23,316 bases of DNA from an uncultured Sphingorhabdus sp. (GCA_937873665.1 CALMYW010000059.1:1-23316), one strand, 5' to 3'; positions 1-9,332 are shown, numbered from the stretch's first letter. The notes: generated by a model not told the origin, from the sequence alone. Numbers and translations: made by a program.

Positions 1-93
1 GGCGATGCGCTGATGCGCGGCGGCTATCGCCGCCTAGCACAGCTTGCGCCGCTTGAGAAGGGTCGTTTTGAAGGCGACGCAAAACGACCCTGA
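1..93 (+). CDS. C-terminal tail of a DUF2285-type protein (partial)
   Basis: Frame 1 is open from the first base to a TGA at 91-93 and encodes 30 residues containing an ALMRGGYRRL motif. A GGYRxL stretch near the C-terminus is what I recall from DUF2285 proteins, which commonly precede the AlpA-like HTH gene and repA in Tn4371-like elements. The upstream part of the gene is outside the window, so identification rests on this short tail and on position. A perfect 11-bp inverted repeat lies inside the last codons. No other gene starts between this stop and the HTH gene, which has its own ribosome binding site. Confidence 0.55.
   Translation, partial: GDALMRGGYRRLAQLAPLEKGRFEGDAKRP
60..90. repeat. 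Perfect 11-bp inverted repeat
   Basis: GGGTCGTTTTG (60-70) and CAAAACGACCC (80-90) are exact reverse complements separated by nine bases. The hairpin lies just before the stop codon of the upstream reading frame and has no following T-run, so it is not a standard intrinsic terminator. It could be an operator for the HTH protein encoded 87 bases downstream or an RNA stem-loop. Confidence 0.6.
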
Positions 94-176
94 GCAAGTG
101 GGCCGCGTTTTCTGAGACTGCCTCCATCCGGTTGCGCTGTGTGGCCGGAGCTTTGAAAGCTATGGAGGTTCACACC

Positions 177-458
177 ATGCGTCCTGCTCCCTTGCGGCCT
201 GCCGCCGCTGTCTCGACCGCTGCCGCGCAGCCCCAACGCTATCTCACCAACGACGAAGCCGCCGAGTACCTGCGCCTGTCGCCGCGCACGCTGGAAAAGC
301 AGCGCGTGATCGGCGGCGGCCCGCGCTTTCGCAAGTTCGGCCGGCGCGTCATGTACGCCGTGGCCGACCTCGATGCCTGGGCCGCCGACCGCAGCTTCGA
401 GACGACTTCCGATCCCGAGTACGCCGAGCACCACTCGGCCGACAGCCGTGCGCGCTGA
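177..458 (+). CDS. AlpA/MerR-like helix-turn-helix DNA-binding protein
   Basis: A 93-residue protein with a single HTH_17-type winged helix. The segment from about residue 26 (YLTNDEAAEYLRLSPRTLEK) is the recognition module, followed by the wing and the usual Y-x-x-x-D-L-D-x-W end. Proteins of this type act as excisionases or small regulators of mobile elements. The start at 177 is chosen because GGAGG at 164-168 is spaced eight bases from it; ATGs at 132 and 162 in the same frame lack such a site. The gene is 14 bases upstream of repA, so the two are probably co-transcribed. Whether it controls excision or rep expression cannot be told. Confidence 0.85.
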   Translation: MRPAPLRPAAAVSTAAAQPQRYLTNDEAAEYLRLSPRTLEKQRVIGGGPRFRKFGRRVMYAVADLDAWAADRSFETTSDPEYAEHHSADSRAR

Positions 459-472
459 TCGGCGGCGCGTGG

Positions 473-1318
473 ATGGCCTTCGCCATGTCCACACCCTTGC
501 AGGAGCGCGAACAGCTCGACCTGTTTCGCGCGCTGCCGGGCGACATGGCGCCACGCGACAGCCAGGACTTGATGGCCTTTCCGTTCTTCTCGCTGGCGAA
601 GTCCAAACGGGTCAAGCCCATCGACTTCCGGGCGGGCAACGTGACGATCCGCGTGGAAGGCACGCAGGAGCACGGCATCGCCACGATCTGGGATGCCGAC
701 ATCCTGATCTGGGCCGCCAGCCAGATCGTGGAGGCGCGCGACGCGGGCCTGCGGCCTTCGCGCTTGATGCAGGTACGCCCCTACGAGGTGCTGCGCTTCA
801 TTGGGCGCGGTACGTCGCTGCGCGACTACCAGCGCCTCAAGGCTGCGCTGGATCGGCTGCAATCGACCACGGTGGCCACGTCCATCCGCGAGACGACCGG
901 GCGGCGATTGCATCGGTTTTCCTGGATCAACGAGTGGAAGGAACTGGCCGATGCCAGCGGCACGCCGCTGGGCCTCGAACTGATCCTGCCGGACTGGTTC
1001 TTTGCCGGCGTGCTCGACGCCGCCCTGGTGCTGACCATCGACCCGGCGTATTTCCGGCTCACGGGCGGCATCGAGCGGTGGCTGTACCGCCTGGTGCGCA
1101 AGCACGGCGGGCGGCAGCCGGGCGGCTGGCAATTCGACTTCCAGCACCTGTACCGCAAATCGGGCAGCGTGGCGCGCTACTACGACTTCGCCGCCGACCT
1201 GCGGGCGCTGGTGGCGCGGCAAGCCTTGCCGGGCTACCTGTTGGGCATCGAGCACGCGTCCGGGATTTCCTCGCCGCTGCTGACCTTCCGGCCCGTGCCG
1301 CAAACGGCACGGGGATAA
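473..1318 (+). CDS. repA: Replication initiator protein RepA (RPA family)
   Basis: The 281-residue product resembles the plasmid replication initiator protein A (RPA) family, which binds repeats at an origin and loads the host replisome. Supporting segments are FPFFSLAKSKR near residue 37, the central RLKAALDRLQSTTVATSIRE stretch, and the LTGGIERWLYRLVRKHGG region typical of the family's winged helices. An alternative ATG at 485 would shorten the N-terminus by four residues; neither start has a strong ribosome binding site. Directly downstream are iteron-like repeats and a DnaA-box-like site, followed by parA. This supports a working rep/par unit rather than a relic. Confidence 0.88.
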   Translation: MAFAMSTPLQEREQLDLFRALPGDMAPRDSQDLMAFPFFSLAKSKRVKPIDFRAGNVTIRVEGTQEHGIATIWDADILIWAASQIVEARDAGLRPSRLMQVRPYEVLRFIGRGTSLRDYQRLKAALDRLQSTTVATSIRETTGRRLHRFSWINEWKELADASGTPLGLELILPDWFFAGVLDAALVLTIDPAYFRLTGGIERWLYRLVRKHGGRQPGGWQFDFQHLYRKSGSVARYYDFAADLRALVARQALPGYLLGIEHASGISSPLLTFRPVPQTARG

Positions 1319-1556
1319 CTTCGGGAGAGTCTGTGGATGGACTCGTGCTATCAGGCAACAGAGGTGTCGTGCTATCAGGCAACGAATCCTCGTGCTATCA
1401 GGCAACAAAATCGGCCGCAAACCCGCGCCAGCACTGGGTTTCGCGTCCCTCTAACTTCCCTAACTTAAATTCTCTAACTTTTAGTAGAAGCGCCGCGCCA
1501 CGGTGGATAACCACCACACGGCATGAAAGGCAGCAGCAAAAGCCCGGCTTTCCAGC
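1319..1556. other. Candidate replication origin (oriV) between repA and parA
   Basis: This non-coding 238-bp stretch combines the usual parts of an iteron origin. There are three 17-bp repeats (1343-1406) and an AT-rich segment with CTAACTT at 1451, 1460 and 1474. GGTGGATAA at 1502-1510 is the reverse complement of TTATCCACC, one mismatch from the consensus DnaA box TTATCCACA. TGTGGATGG at 1332-1340 is a weaker DnaA-box match. The second DnaA-like site lies in a small palindrome GGTGG-ATAA-CCACC (1502-1515). Origin function is inferred from layout, not shown. Confidence 0.6.
1343..1406 (+). repeat. Three iteron-like 17-bp direct repeats
   Basis: The 17-mer TCGTGCTATCAGGCAAC occurs exactly three times, at 1343-1359, 1367-1383 and 1390-1406. 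Start-to-start spacings are 24 and 23 bp, close to two helical turns. The spacers between copies are unrelated. Their place immediately after repA is typical of initiator-binding iterons. Confidence 0.85.
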
Positions 1557-1571
1557 ATGGAGGGCCAAGCC

Positions 1572-2210
1572 ATGATCGTTGCTCTGCTCAATCAGAAAGG
1601 CGGCGTGGGCAAGACCACGCTCGCCACGCACATCGCCGGCGAGCTGGCGATGCGCGGGCAGCATGTCATGCTGCTGGACGCCGACCCGCAGGGTTCATCG
1701 CTAGACTGGACACAGCGCAGAAGCCAGCAAGGCTTGCCACGGCTGTTCAGCGCCGTGGGCCTCGCACGCGAAACGCTGCACCAAGAGGCGCCAGAACTCG
1801 CCAGGCGGGCCGATCACGTCATCATCGACGGCCCGCCCAGGATCGCTGCCTTGGCGCGTTCCGCGCTGCTGGCGGCCGAGCGCGTGCTGATTCCCGTGCA
1901 GCCCAGCCCCTATGACCTGTGGGCCAGCGCGGAGATGGTGGCGCTGATCCGTGAGGCGCAGGTGTTTCGGCCAGCGCTGCGCGCGGCCTTCGTCATCAAT
2001 CGGCGCGTCAGCACCACCGTGATCGGGCGCGAAGCGCGCCAGGCTCTGGCCGACCAACCGCTTCCTGCGCTGCGCGCGGAAGTGCATCAGCGCATCGTGT
2101 TCGCCGACAGCGTCGCCGCTGGCCGGCTTGCACGCGAGACGGCGCCGGACAGCACCGCCGCACGCGAAATCACTGCGCTGGTCGATGAACTATTGCGGTG
2201 GACGACATGA
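1572..2210 (+). CDS. parA: ParA-type partition ATPase
   Basis: A 212-residue P-loop ATPase of the ParA/MinD family that would segregate or stabilise the element's DNA when it is extrachromosomal. The deviant Walker A KGGVGKTT is at residues 9-16 with the signature lysine. LDADPQGS (35-42) is the Walker A-prime region and VIIDGPP is the Walker B/switch region. There is no N-terminal HTH, so it resembles the short type Ib ParA class that works with a small ribbon-helix-helix partner. GGAGGG at 1559-1564 supports the start at 1572 over an ATG at 1557. The stop overlaps the next gene's start by four bases. Confidence 0.93.
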   Translation: MIVALLNQKGGVGKTTLATHIAGELAMRGQHVMLLDADPQGSSLDWTQRRSQQGLPRLFSAVGLARETLHQEAPELARRADHVIIDGPPRIAALARSALLAAERVLIPVQPSPYDLWASAEMVALIREAQVFRPALRAAFVINRRVSTTVIGREARQALADQPLPALRAEVHQRIVFADSVAAGRLARETAPDSTAAREITALVDELLRWTT

Positions 2211-2491
2211 CAACGACGCCGCCACCGAACAGCAAACGCACGGCCAAGCGCGTCGGCATCGGCGCGCGTCCGCCCGCGAATCCGCACGCCGAGGCGTGGA
2301 TTCGCCAGGGCGATGCCGATGCGCTGGGCAAGGGCGACCTCTACACGGCTCGCCTGACCCTCGACATCACGCCCGCGATGCGGGCGCGCATCAAGGTGTC
2401 GGCCTTCACGCAGGGCGTGACCGTGGCCGACCTGCTGCGCGGCCTGCTGGAGCGGGAGTTTCCAGAGCACCGCAGGGAGAACACCCCATGA
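2207..2491 (+). CDS. Small ribbon-helix-helix protein, probable ParA partner
   Basis: A 94-residue basic protein. The N-terminal 40 residues are Pro/Lys/Arg-rich and look unstructured. The C-terminal part has the plan of a ribbon-helix-helix fold: a strand around TARLTLDIT, a helix PAMRARIKVSAFTQ, then VTVADLLRGLLEREF. This resembles ParG-like centromere-binding proteins that pair with short ParA ATPases, fitting the upstream gene. The start is set by the ATGA overlap with parA at 2207-2210; an ATG at 2198 also exists. In Tn4371-like elements this position is often annotated ParB or hypothetical. No centromere array is obvious beside it, unless the iteron region serves both purposes. Confidence 0.75.
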   Translation: MTTTPPPNSKRTAKRVGIGARPPANPHAEAWIRQGDADALGKGDLYTARLTLDITPAMRARIKVSAFTQGVTVADLLRGLLEREFPEHRRENTP

Positions 2492-3033
2492 CTGCATCCG
2501 TTTCGTCTGCCGCCGCGCCTGTTGCGTGCGCGGCCACGGCTGCGCACGCAGCACCTTCCGGCCAGCCTGCCAGCACGCCGCTGACGCGCGTGGCGCTGGC
2601 CTACATCGAACCGCGCTTCAAGCTCTACCTGCGCTTCGGCGAACCTGCGCGCACGCACCAGCTCGACCGCTGGCGGCGCTGCGCGGTGTTCCAGCCGGGC
2701 GCCATGTTCTGCCGCATCCGCTGGCAGGCCAACGACTACGGCACGATCCGCTGGCAGCTCATGGTGATGCAGGCTTGCACGCCGCTGGATGCGGCGCAGC
2801 GCATCCCCGGCGTGCAGCCGGGCGCGCGCCTGCTGCTGCACGCCGAGGGGGAGAACCAGGTGCGCGCCGTGCTGGAGCGCATCGACGCCATCGAGGCGCT
2901 AGGCATCGCGCCATCCGCCGCTTCGCCCGTGTACTGGCGCACGCTCGCCAACCGGCTCGCTGCGCGTCTGCCGCTGCCCGAATACACCGCCGAGCGGCAC
3001 GCCGCCTGGCTGACCGGGAGGGCACTGCCATGA
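2488..3033 (+). CDS. DUF2840 family protein
   Basis: A 181-residue protein recognised as a DUF2840 member from its sequence (LTRVALAYIEPRFKLYLRFG near residue 31, and the CAVFQPGAMFCRIRWQANDYGTxRWQL region) and from its place between the partition genes and traF, a standard place in this ICE family. The first 30 residues are Ala/Ser-rich and low in complexity. No catalytic motif, membrane segment or signal peptide is evident, and the biochemical role is unknown. It starts in an ATGA overlap with the upstream gene (2488-2491) and ends in another with traF (3030-3033). Conserved linkage suggests a role in maintenance or transfer, but that is inference. Confidence 0.85.
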   Translation: MTASVSSAAAPVACAATAAHAAPSGQPASTPLTRVALAYIEPRFKLYLRFGEPARTHQLDRWRRCAVFQPGAMFCRIRWQANDYGTIRWQLMVMQACTPLDAAQRIPGVQPGARLLLHAEGENQVRAVLERIDAIEALGIAPSAASPVYWRTLANRLAARLPLPEYTAERHAAWLTGRALP

Positions 3034-3626
3034 CCGCCGTTTCGACTGCCGGCGCCGCGTCGCGTCCTCGCTCGCCCCGCGCACGTTTGCGCGCTCGCCT
3101 CGTACTGGCGGGCCTGTCCGCCTGCGGCCTCGCTGCGCTGGCCTGGGCGTCCTTCGTGCAGCCGCTGCCGCGCCTGATCTACAACCCGTCCGACAGCGTG
3201 GCGGTCGGCTGGTATCGCGTCAATCCGCAGCGCCACGGCACCGGCTCGCTGCCGCGTCGGCTGGAAGTGGGCAGCATCGTCCTGACCACGCTGCCGCCAG
3301 ACGCCGCCGCGCTGGCCGCGCAGCGCGGCTACCTGCCGGCGCGCGTGCCGCTGCTCAAGCGCGTGGGCGCCATCGCGCCGCAGGAGGTGTGCATCACTGG
3401 CCGCATCGTCCGCATCGACGGCGTGCCTTCGGCCGCTGTGCTGCCTGCCGACCGCTGGGGCCGGCCGCTGCCATCCTGGCAGCAGTGCCGTCGCCTCGAA
3501 CCCGGTGAACTGTTCCTGCTCAGTGTGACCAACCCGGCGTCGTTCGACAGCCGGTATTTCGGGCCGGTCAGTGTGGGCGCCGTGATTGGCGTCGCGCATC
3601 CGGTCTGGCTGGAGTCCCGCCCATGA
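3030..3626 (+). CDS. traF: TraF conjugative signal peptidase (family S26)
   Basis: A 198-residue membrane-anchored serine peptidase. In RP4 the TraF homologue matures the pilin by cleaving and cyclising it. An Arg-rich N-terminus is followed by one membrane segment at about residues 23-41. The catalytic serine is in NPSDSVAVGWY (Ser56) and the lysine base is in PLLKRVGA (Lys110), the expected Ser/Lys dyad with G-x-Y after the serine. The Y-F-G-P-V motif near residue 180 is also typical. It overlaps the DUF2840 gene by four bases and the next reading frame by four. Length is normal for the family. Confidence 0.93.
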   Translation: MTAVSTAGAASRPRSPRARLRARLVLAGLSACGLAALAWASFVQPLPRLIYNPSDSVAVGWYRVNPQRHGTGSLPRRLEVGSIVLTTLPPDAAALAAQRGYLPARVPLLKRVGAIAPQEVCITGRIVRIDGVPSAAVLPADRWGRPLPSWQQCRRLEPGELFLLSVTNPASFDSRYFGPVSVGAVIGVAHPVWLESRP

Positions 3627-4078
3627 TGGCCGCCGACTTGCTGCACGTTGCCGTGCATCTTGTCGTGCCATCGGGCGTGTCGTGCTGCTGGCCGTCGCCG
3701 TGTCGTCGCGCGTGCAGTGCGAGCGCATCCGCGCCGCACTTCGCGCTGCCTTCGGCGCAGCCGTCCAACGTGCAGGTGTCTTGCCTCGAACGCGCCCGGC
3801 CTGTGGCCGTCGCTGCGTTCGCCGGCGTGCTGGCTGCTCGTGCAGCAGCGCCGCCGGGCCGCCGCTGCCCGGAGCGCCAGCGAGGGGCAAAGGCGGAAGG
3901 CAAGACAAAAGGGTGCGGCACCTGTCGGCCCGCAAAGCCAGTCTGCACGTGGGGGTGGCGCGGCACGCAGCGGCTTCGCCGCCGTGCCGCGTGGGGCGCG
4001 AGGCCCGCGCCGATGCAAGCATGTCCGCGTGCTTCGCACGACAGGACACGCCAGAGCTTGCAGGGAGCACAGCCATGA
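3623..4078 (+). CDS. Doubtful reading frame between traF and the relaxase gene
   Basis: A 151-codon frame begins in an ATGA overlap with traF (3623-3626) and ends in an ATGA overlap with the relaxase start (4075-4078), just like its neighbours. That spacing is the main argument for a real gene. Against it, the product is Cys/Arg/Pro/Ala-rich with no recognisable domain, and the other two + strand frames are also largely open here. The second half overlaps a strong hairpin that looks like a DNA site. First-half codons keep G/C third positions; the second half is less convincing. It may be a fast-evolving small protein or a by-product of GC-rich oriT sequence. Confidence 0.3.
   Translation: MMAADLLHVAVHLVVPSGVSCCWPSPCRRACSASASAPHFALPSAQPSNVQVSCLERARPVAVAAFAGVLAARAAAPPGRRCPERQRGAKAEGKTKGCGTCRPAKPVCTWGWRGTQRLRRRAAWGARPAPMQACPRASHDRTRQSLQGAQP
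3959..3991. repeat. Strong hairpin upstream of the relaxase gene (candidate oriT element)
   Basis: CGCGGCACG (3959-3967) and CGTGCCGCG (3983-3991) are exact inverted repeats. They enclose a second pair, GCGGC (3970-3974) and GCCGC (3978-3982), around a TTC loop, giving 14 stem pairs with a two-base bulge. A smaller palindrome GGTGC-G-GCACC lies at 3912-3922. Relaxases usually nick close to their own gene beside such repeats, so this is a candidate oriT component. I do not see an IncP-type nic consensus, so the nick site is not assigned. Confidence 0.4.
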
Positions 4079-6057
4079 CCGACCGCCGCGACGATGATTT
4101 CCGCATCCGTCCCAGCGCGCCGAAGAACCGGGGCCAGAGCTTCGTTTCCAAGGTGCTCAAGCAAGCGGGCAAGGCCAGCGGCGGCAAGTTCACGGTGCGC
4201 CGTCCTGGCGGCAGTGGTAAGGGCACCGGAACCGGCCACCGGCCCGGCTCGCGCCTGGGACGCGGCCACACGGCGGCGCGCTTCGCGGGCGCGAAGCTGA
4301 CGCCCATGTCTCGGCGTGTGACCATCAAGACGCTGTTGGTCAACCAGCGCCAGGCCAGCCCGCAGTCGCTCGCCAAGCACCTGCGCTACATCGAGCGCGA
4401 CGGCGTGGGGCGCGATGGCGAGCCGGGGCAAGCCTACGGGCCGCAGACCGACGAAGCCGACCTCGATGCGTTCAAGGAACGCTGCGCCGACGACCGGCAC
4501 CATTTCCGCTTCATCCTCTCGCCCGAGGATGGCGCGGAATTGGAAGACCTGCGCACCTACACCCGGAACCTGATGGGCCGCATGGAGGCCGACCTGGGCA
4601 CGGGGCTGGAATGGGTGGCCGTCGATCACTGGAACACCGACAACCCGCACACGCACATCGTCGTGCGCGGGCGCGACGACACCGGCAAAGACCTCATCAT
4701 CGCGGGCGACTACATCGCCGATGGCTTCCGCCATCGCGCCGCCGAACTGGCGACCGAATGGCTGGGGCCGCGCACCGAGCTGGAGATCCAGCAGACCTTA
4801 CAGCGCGAGGTGGAGCAAGAGCGGTGGACGAGCCTGGATCGCGCACTCAAGCGTGAGCTGGGCGACGATGGCCAAGTGCAGATCGAATGCTTCAACGATC
4901 CACGACTGCAACGCCAGCGCCTGCTGCTGATCGGTCGCCTGCAACGCTTGCAGCGCCTGGGCCTGGCCGACGAGATGCAGCCGGGCACCTGGGCTGTTCA
5001 TGCCGACGCCGAGAAGACCTTGCGTGCCCTGGGCGAGCGTGGCGACATCATCCGCACCATGCAGCGGGCCATGCGCGGCGAGCCGCGCGAGTTGGCGGTG
5101 TTCGAGCCGGGGGACGATGGCCGAACCATCGTCGGCCGCGTGGCCGCGAAGGGGCTGGCCGACGAGCTGCGCGACCGGGGCTATCTGGTCATCGACGGCG
5201 TGGACGGCAAAGCCCACTACGTCGCGCTCAACGTCCGCGACGAGCTGGCGAACTACCCGACCGGCGCCGTGGTGGAGGTGAAGGGATCGGCCGACGTGCG
5301 CGCGGCCGACAAGAACATCGCCGCGCTGGCGAGCGATGGCCTATACCGCACCGACCACCACCTCGCCATCGCGCAGGGTCAGGCCGTGCCGGGGCGTGAT
5401 CCGCAGGAAGTCGTCGCGGCCCACGTTCGACGGCTCGAAGCCCTGCGCCGGGCCGGCATCGTGGAGCGCGTGGCCGAGGGGCTATGGAAGGTGCCGGACG
5501 ACCTGCCCGAGCGTGGCCGCCAGTACGACGCGCAGCGCCTGGGCGGCGTGGCCGTGGAGCTAAAATCGCACCTGCCCATTGAGCGTCAAGCTCGCGTCAT
5601 CGGCGCCACCTGGCTCGACCAGCAGTTGATCGGCGGCGGCTCCGGCTTGGGTGATTTGGGTTTTGGTAGCGAGGCCAAGCAGGCAATGCAGCAGCGTGCC
5701 AACTTCCTGACGGAACAGGGGCTGGCCGAGCGGCGCGGGCAGCGCGTGATCTTGGCGCGCAACCTGCTGGGCACGCTGCGCGACCGGGAACTGACGCTCG
5801 CCGCGAAGGACATTGCCGCCGAAACCGGCTTGGGGTATCGCCCCGTGGCTGACGGCCAGCGCGTGGCCGGCATCTACCGGCGCAGCGTGATGCTTGCCAG
5901 CGGACGCTACGCACTGCTCGATGAGGGTATGGGGTTCAGCTTGGTGCCTTGGAAGCCGGTGCTTGAACAGCGGCTGGGGCAGCAACTCGTCGCCACAATG
6001 CGAGGCGGGAGCGTGTCATGGAAGATCGGGCGACGGCGCTACCTGTCCATCCAATGA
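4075..6057 (+). CDS. Conjugative relaxase, DUF3363/VirD2-like (MOBP type)
   Basis: A 660-residue nickase that would cut oriT and pilot the single strand. Residues 1-80 are a basic, Gly/Arg-rich leader. The relaxase core follows: KHLRYIERDG (101-110, Tyr105 a candidate nucleophile), HHFRFILSPED (142-152), and DHWNTDNPHTHIVVRG (184-199), where His185, His192 and His194 form the metal-binding HxH signature. The remaining roughly 400 residues match the DUF3363 extension. GGGAG at 4063-4067 spaces well to the ATG at 4075, which I prefer over in-frame upstream codons. It is the last backbone gene before the cargo and appears intact. Confidence 0.93.
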   Translation: MTDRRDDDFRIRPSAPKNRGQSFVSKVLKQAGKASGGKFTVRRPGGSGKGTGTGHRPGSRLGRGHTAARFAGAKLTPMSRRVTIKTLLVNQRQASPQSLAKHLRYIERDGVGRDGEPGQAYGPQTDEADLDAFKERCADDRHHFRFILSPEDGAELEDLRTYTRNLMGRMEADLGTGLEWVAVDHWNTDNPHTHIVVRGRDDTGKDLIIAGDYIADGFRHRAAELATEWLGPRTELEIQQTLQREVEQERWTSLDRALKRELGDDGQVQIECFNDPRLQRQRLLLIGRLQRLQRLGLADEMQPGTWAVHADAEKTLRALGERGDIIRTMQRAMRGEPRELAVFEPGDDGRTIVGRVAAKGLADELRDRGYLVIDGVDGKAHYVALNVRDELANYPTGAVVEVKGSADVRAADKNIAALASDGLYRTDHHLAIAQGQAVPGRDPQEVVAAHVRRLEALRRAGIVERVAEGLWKVPDDLPERGRQYDAQRLGGVAVELKSHLPIERQARVIGATWLDQQLIGGGSGLGDLGFGSEAKQAMQQRANFLTEQGLAERRGQRVILARNLLGTLRDRELTLAAKDIAAETGLGYRPVADGQRVAGIYRRSVMLASGRYALLDEGMGFSLVPWKPVLEQRLGQQLVATMRGGSVSWKIGRRRYLSIQ

Positions 6058-6257
6058 TGAATGGAGCAAATCAGAGATTCAACACGCCCCCTCATTCGGG
6101 CCAGCAATCACTGGGATTTTACCGTGTGTTGGCTTTGATACCGAGGTGATGGACTGCACAACTCTCTCCGTCTGTTTGTGACAGAGGGCTGACTTCAAAG
6201 CTTTGCTACTACCGTACGCAAGTGAGGCACGTTTCGGCAATTCCGGTGTGTTTTCTT

Positions 6258-8156
<1,899 letters not shown>

Positions 8157-8322
8157 CAGGATGTACTAGGTTAAGTTAAGTATGACGTCACTGGCCGCCA
8201 AAGCTGTACCAACGAACTTGTTCTAAATCAAACAGAACGACCACACATCTGCGTCTGCCTTGAGAGCGAACATTTTCTTAATCCGATCTGAAGTAGAAGT
8301 AATCAGAGCACCCCTCTGCCGC

Positions 8323-8511
8323 TCAATTGGCGTCGACAGGATCATCCCTGCTTACCTCAGGAAAAATCCAGATCGAAAACACCATAAACCCGCCCAAGAA
8401 AAATGCAGCCCAACCAGCCGTTCGAAGATCAATCGAAAACTCATACAAACCTATCACCCCGAAGAGCATCAAAATCAGTATGGAAATAATTACTTTGAAT
8501 TTAGTTGGCAT
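8323..8511 (-). CDS. Small two-span membrane protein, function unknown
   Basis: A 62-residue protein with two hydrophobic segments, about residues 6-24 and 33-50, joined by a short polar link, and an acidic tail. GGAG sits seven bases before the ATG at 8511, which supports real translation. It lies 29 bp downstream of the hydroxylase gene on the same strand, so the two are probably co-transcribed. Composition is AT-richer than prpE and matches the hydroxylase. I recognise no family. A role as a membrane partner or stabiliser of the hydroxylase is only inference from the pairing. Confidence 0.6.
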   Translation of the reverse strand: MPTKFKVIISILILMLFGVIGLYEFSIDLRTAGWAAFFLGGFMVFSIWIFPEVSRDDPVDAN

Positions 8512-8540
8512 TTAATCACTCCGGATATTTGGCAGTCATG

Positions 8541-9332
8541 TTAGAAGCTTGCCGATTTCACAACGCCATCATTTGAATTGGGTGTACGAACTGTTTTTCG
8601 AAGATCTTGCTTCAAATAACGCGTGCTGTAGCCGTTAAAGATATGACCCCAAAATCCTCTTTTGAGATCGGAGGTTCCAAACAACCAATCAAAAATAGGG
8701 GTTCCGATACCCATATTAACTTCCATCATCAATGGATGATCGTGATGCGCCGTATGATGCCGGCGCGCAGTATTAATAATCGGCGTATTTCGAATAAGCC
8801 AGTTGTCGTTCACATGGCATGAGAAATGAACGAGTTCATAGAACATGTAGCTACCCGTCAGCGCGGCCATCAACAGCCAGCCGAAATTAGGGGAGAGAAT
8901 CCAGCCAGCGACGAGCGATGGCACGAGAGACAGCAAGGTAAGCACGATCATTGTGAAAGGGGGAAAGAACGTTACACGCCAATCTCTATGATCCGCGAAA
9001 CGCATTTCTTCGCGCGTAAAGAACTGATGATGCATCAATGTGTGTCGCACATAGAGCGCCCGGAAAATGACGTTCTTGCGAGGCCGATGCATTACATGCG
9101 CATGCAGCAAGTATTCGGTGAGTTGATAAGCCATGAAACCCAATGGCAAGGCCAGCCATTCCCACAGTTGGACGTTGCGAAGATTGGCAGCATAGATGTA
9201 GAGCGCCGTGAAACCGCTGATGGCAATGATCGCCAAGTGCAGCCAACCGTGGTACCAACCCGCCACACGATGTCGATACTCTTTGCGATATCGACGCTGG
9301 CGTTCCTTCATCATAGTAGATTGAAGCTCCAT
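8541..9332 (-). CDS. Membrane-bound fatty acid hydroxylase/sterol desaturase family protein
   Basis: A 263-residue integral membrane protein of the fatty acid hydroxylase superfamily, which uses a di-iron centre held by histidine clusters to hydroxylate or desaturate lipids and related molecules. Visible clusters are HAHVMH (77-82), RHTLMHH (96-102), HFSCH (169-173) and RHHTAHHDH (191-199), the expected set. Hydrophobic spans lie near residues 29-50, 59-75, 124-145 and 150-168. The start at 9332 is chosen because GGAGG is five bases upstream; an in-frame TTG at 9344 overlaps that site. It sits in the minus-strand run after the ABC transporter. The substrate is unknown. Confidence 0.85.
   Translation of the reverse strand: MELQSTMMKERQRRYRKEYRHRVAGWYHGWLHLAIIAISGFTALYIYAANLRNVQLWEWLALPLGFMAYQLTEYLLHAHVMHRPRKNVIFRALYVRHTLMHHQFFTREEMRFADHRDWRVTFFPPFTMIVLTLLSLVPSLVAGWILSPNFGWLLMAALTGSYMFYELVHFSCHVNDNWLIRNTPIINTARRHHTAHHDHPLMMEVNMGIGTPIFDWLFGTSDLKRGFWGHIFNGYSTRYLKQDLRKTVRTPNSNDGVVKSASF

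Noticed and set aside
1343..1406. Three regular repeats considered as a CRISPR array
   Set aside because: Repeats are only 17 bp with 6-7 bp spacers and no cas genes; iterons beside repA explain them better.
239..1420. Minus-strand frame of 393 codons opposite repA
   Set aside because: It is a shadow of the RepA and HTH genes; composition is low-complexity and it runs through the iteron region.
3627..4074. IncP-type nic consensus in the presumed oriT region
   Set aside because: No convincing YATCCTG-like nick motif was found near the hairpin, so no nick site is claimed.
2736..4376. 546-codon minus-strand frame across traF and the relaxase start
   Set aside because: It lies opposite genes with clear families and catalytic residues and has an Arg/Ala/Pro-rich composition with no domain.
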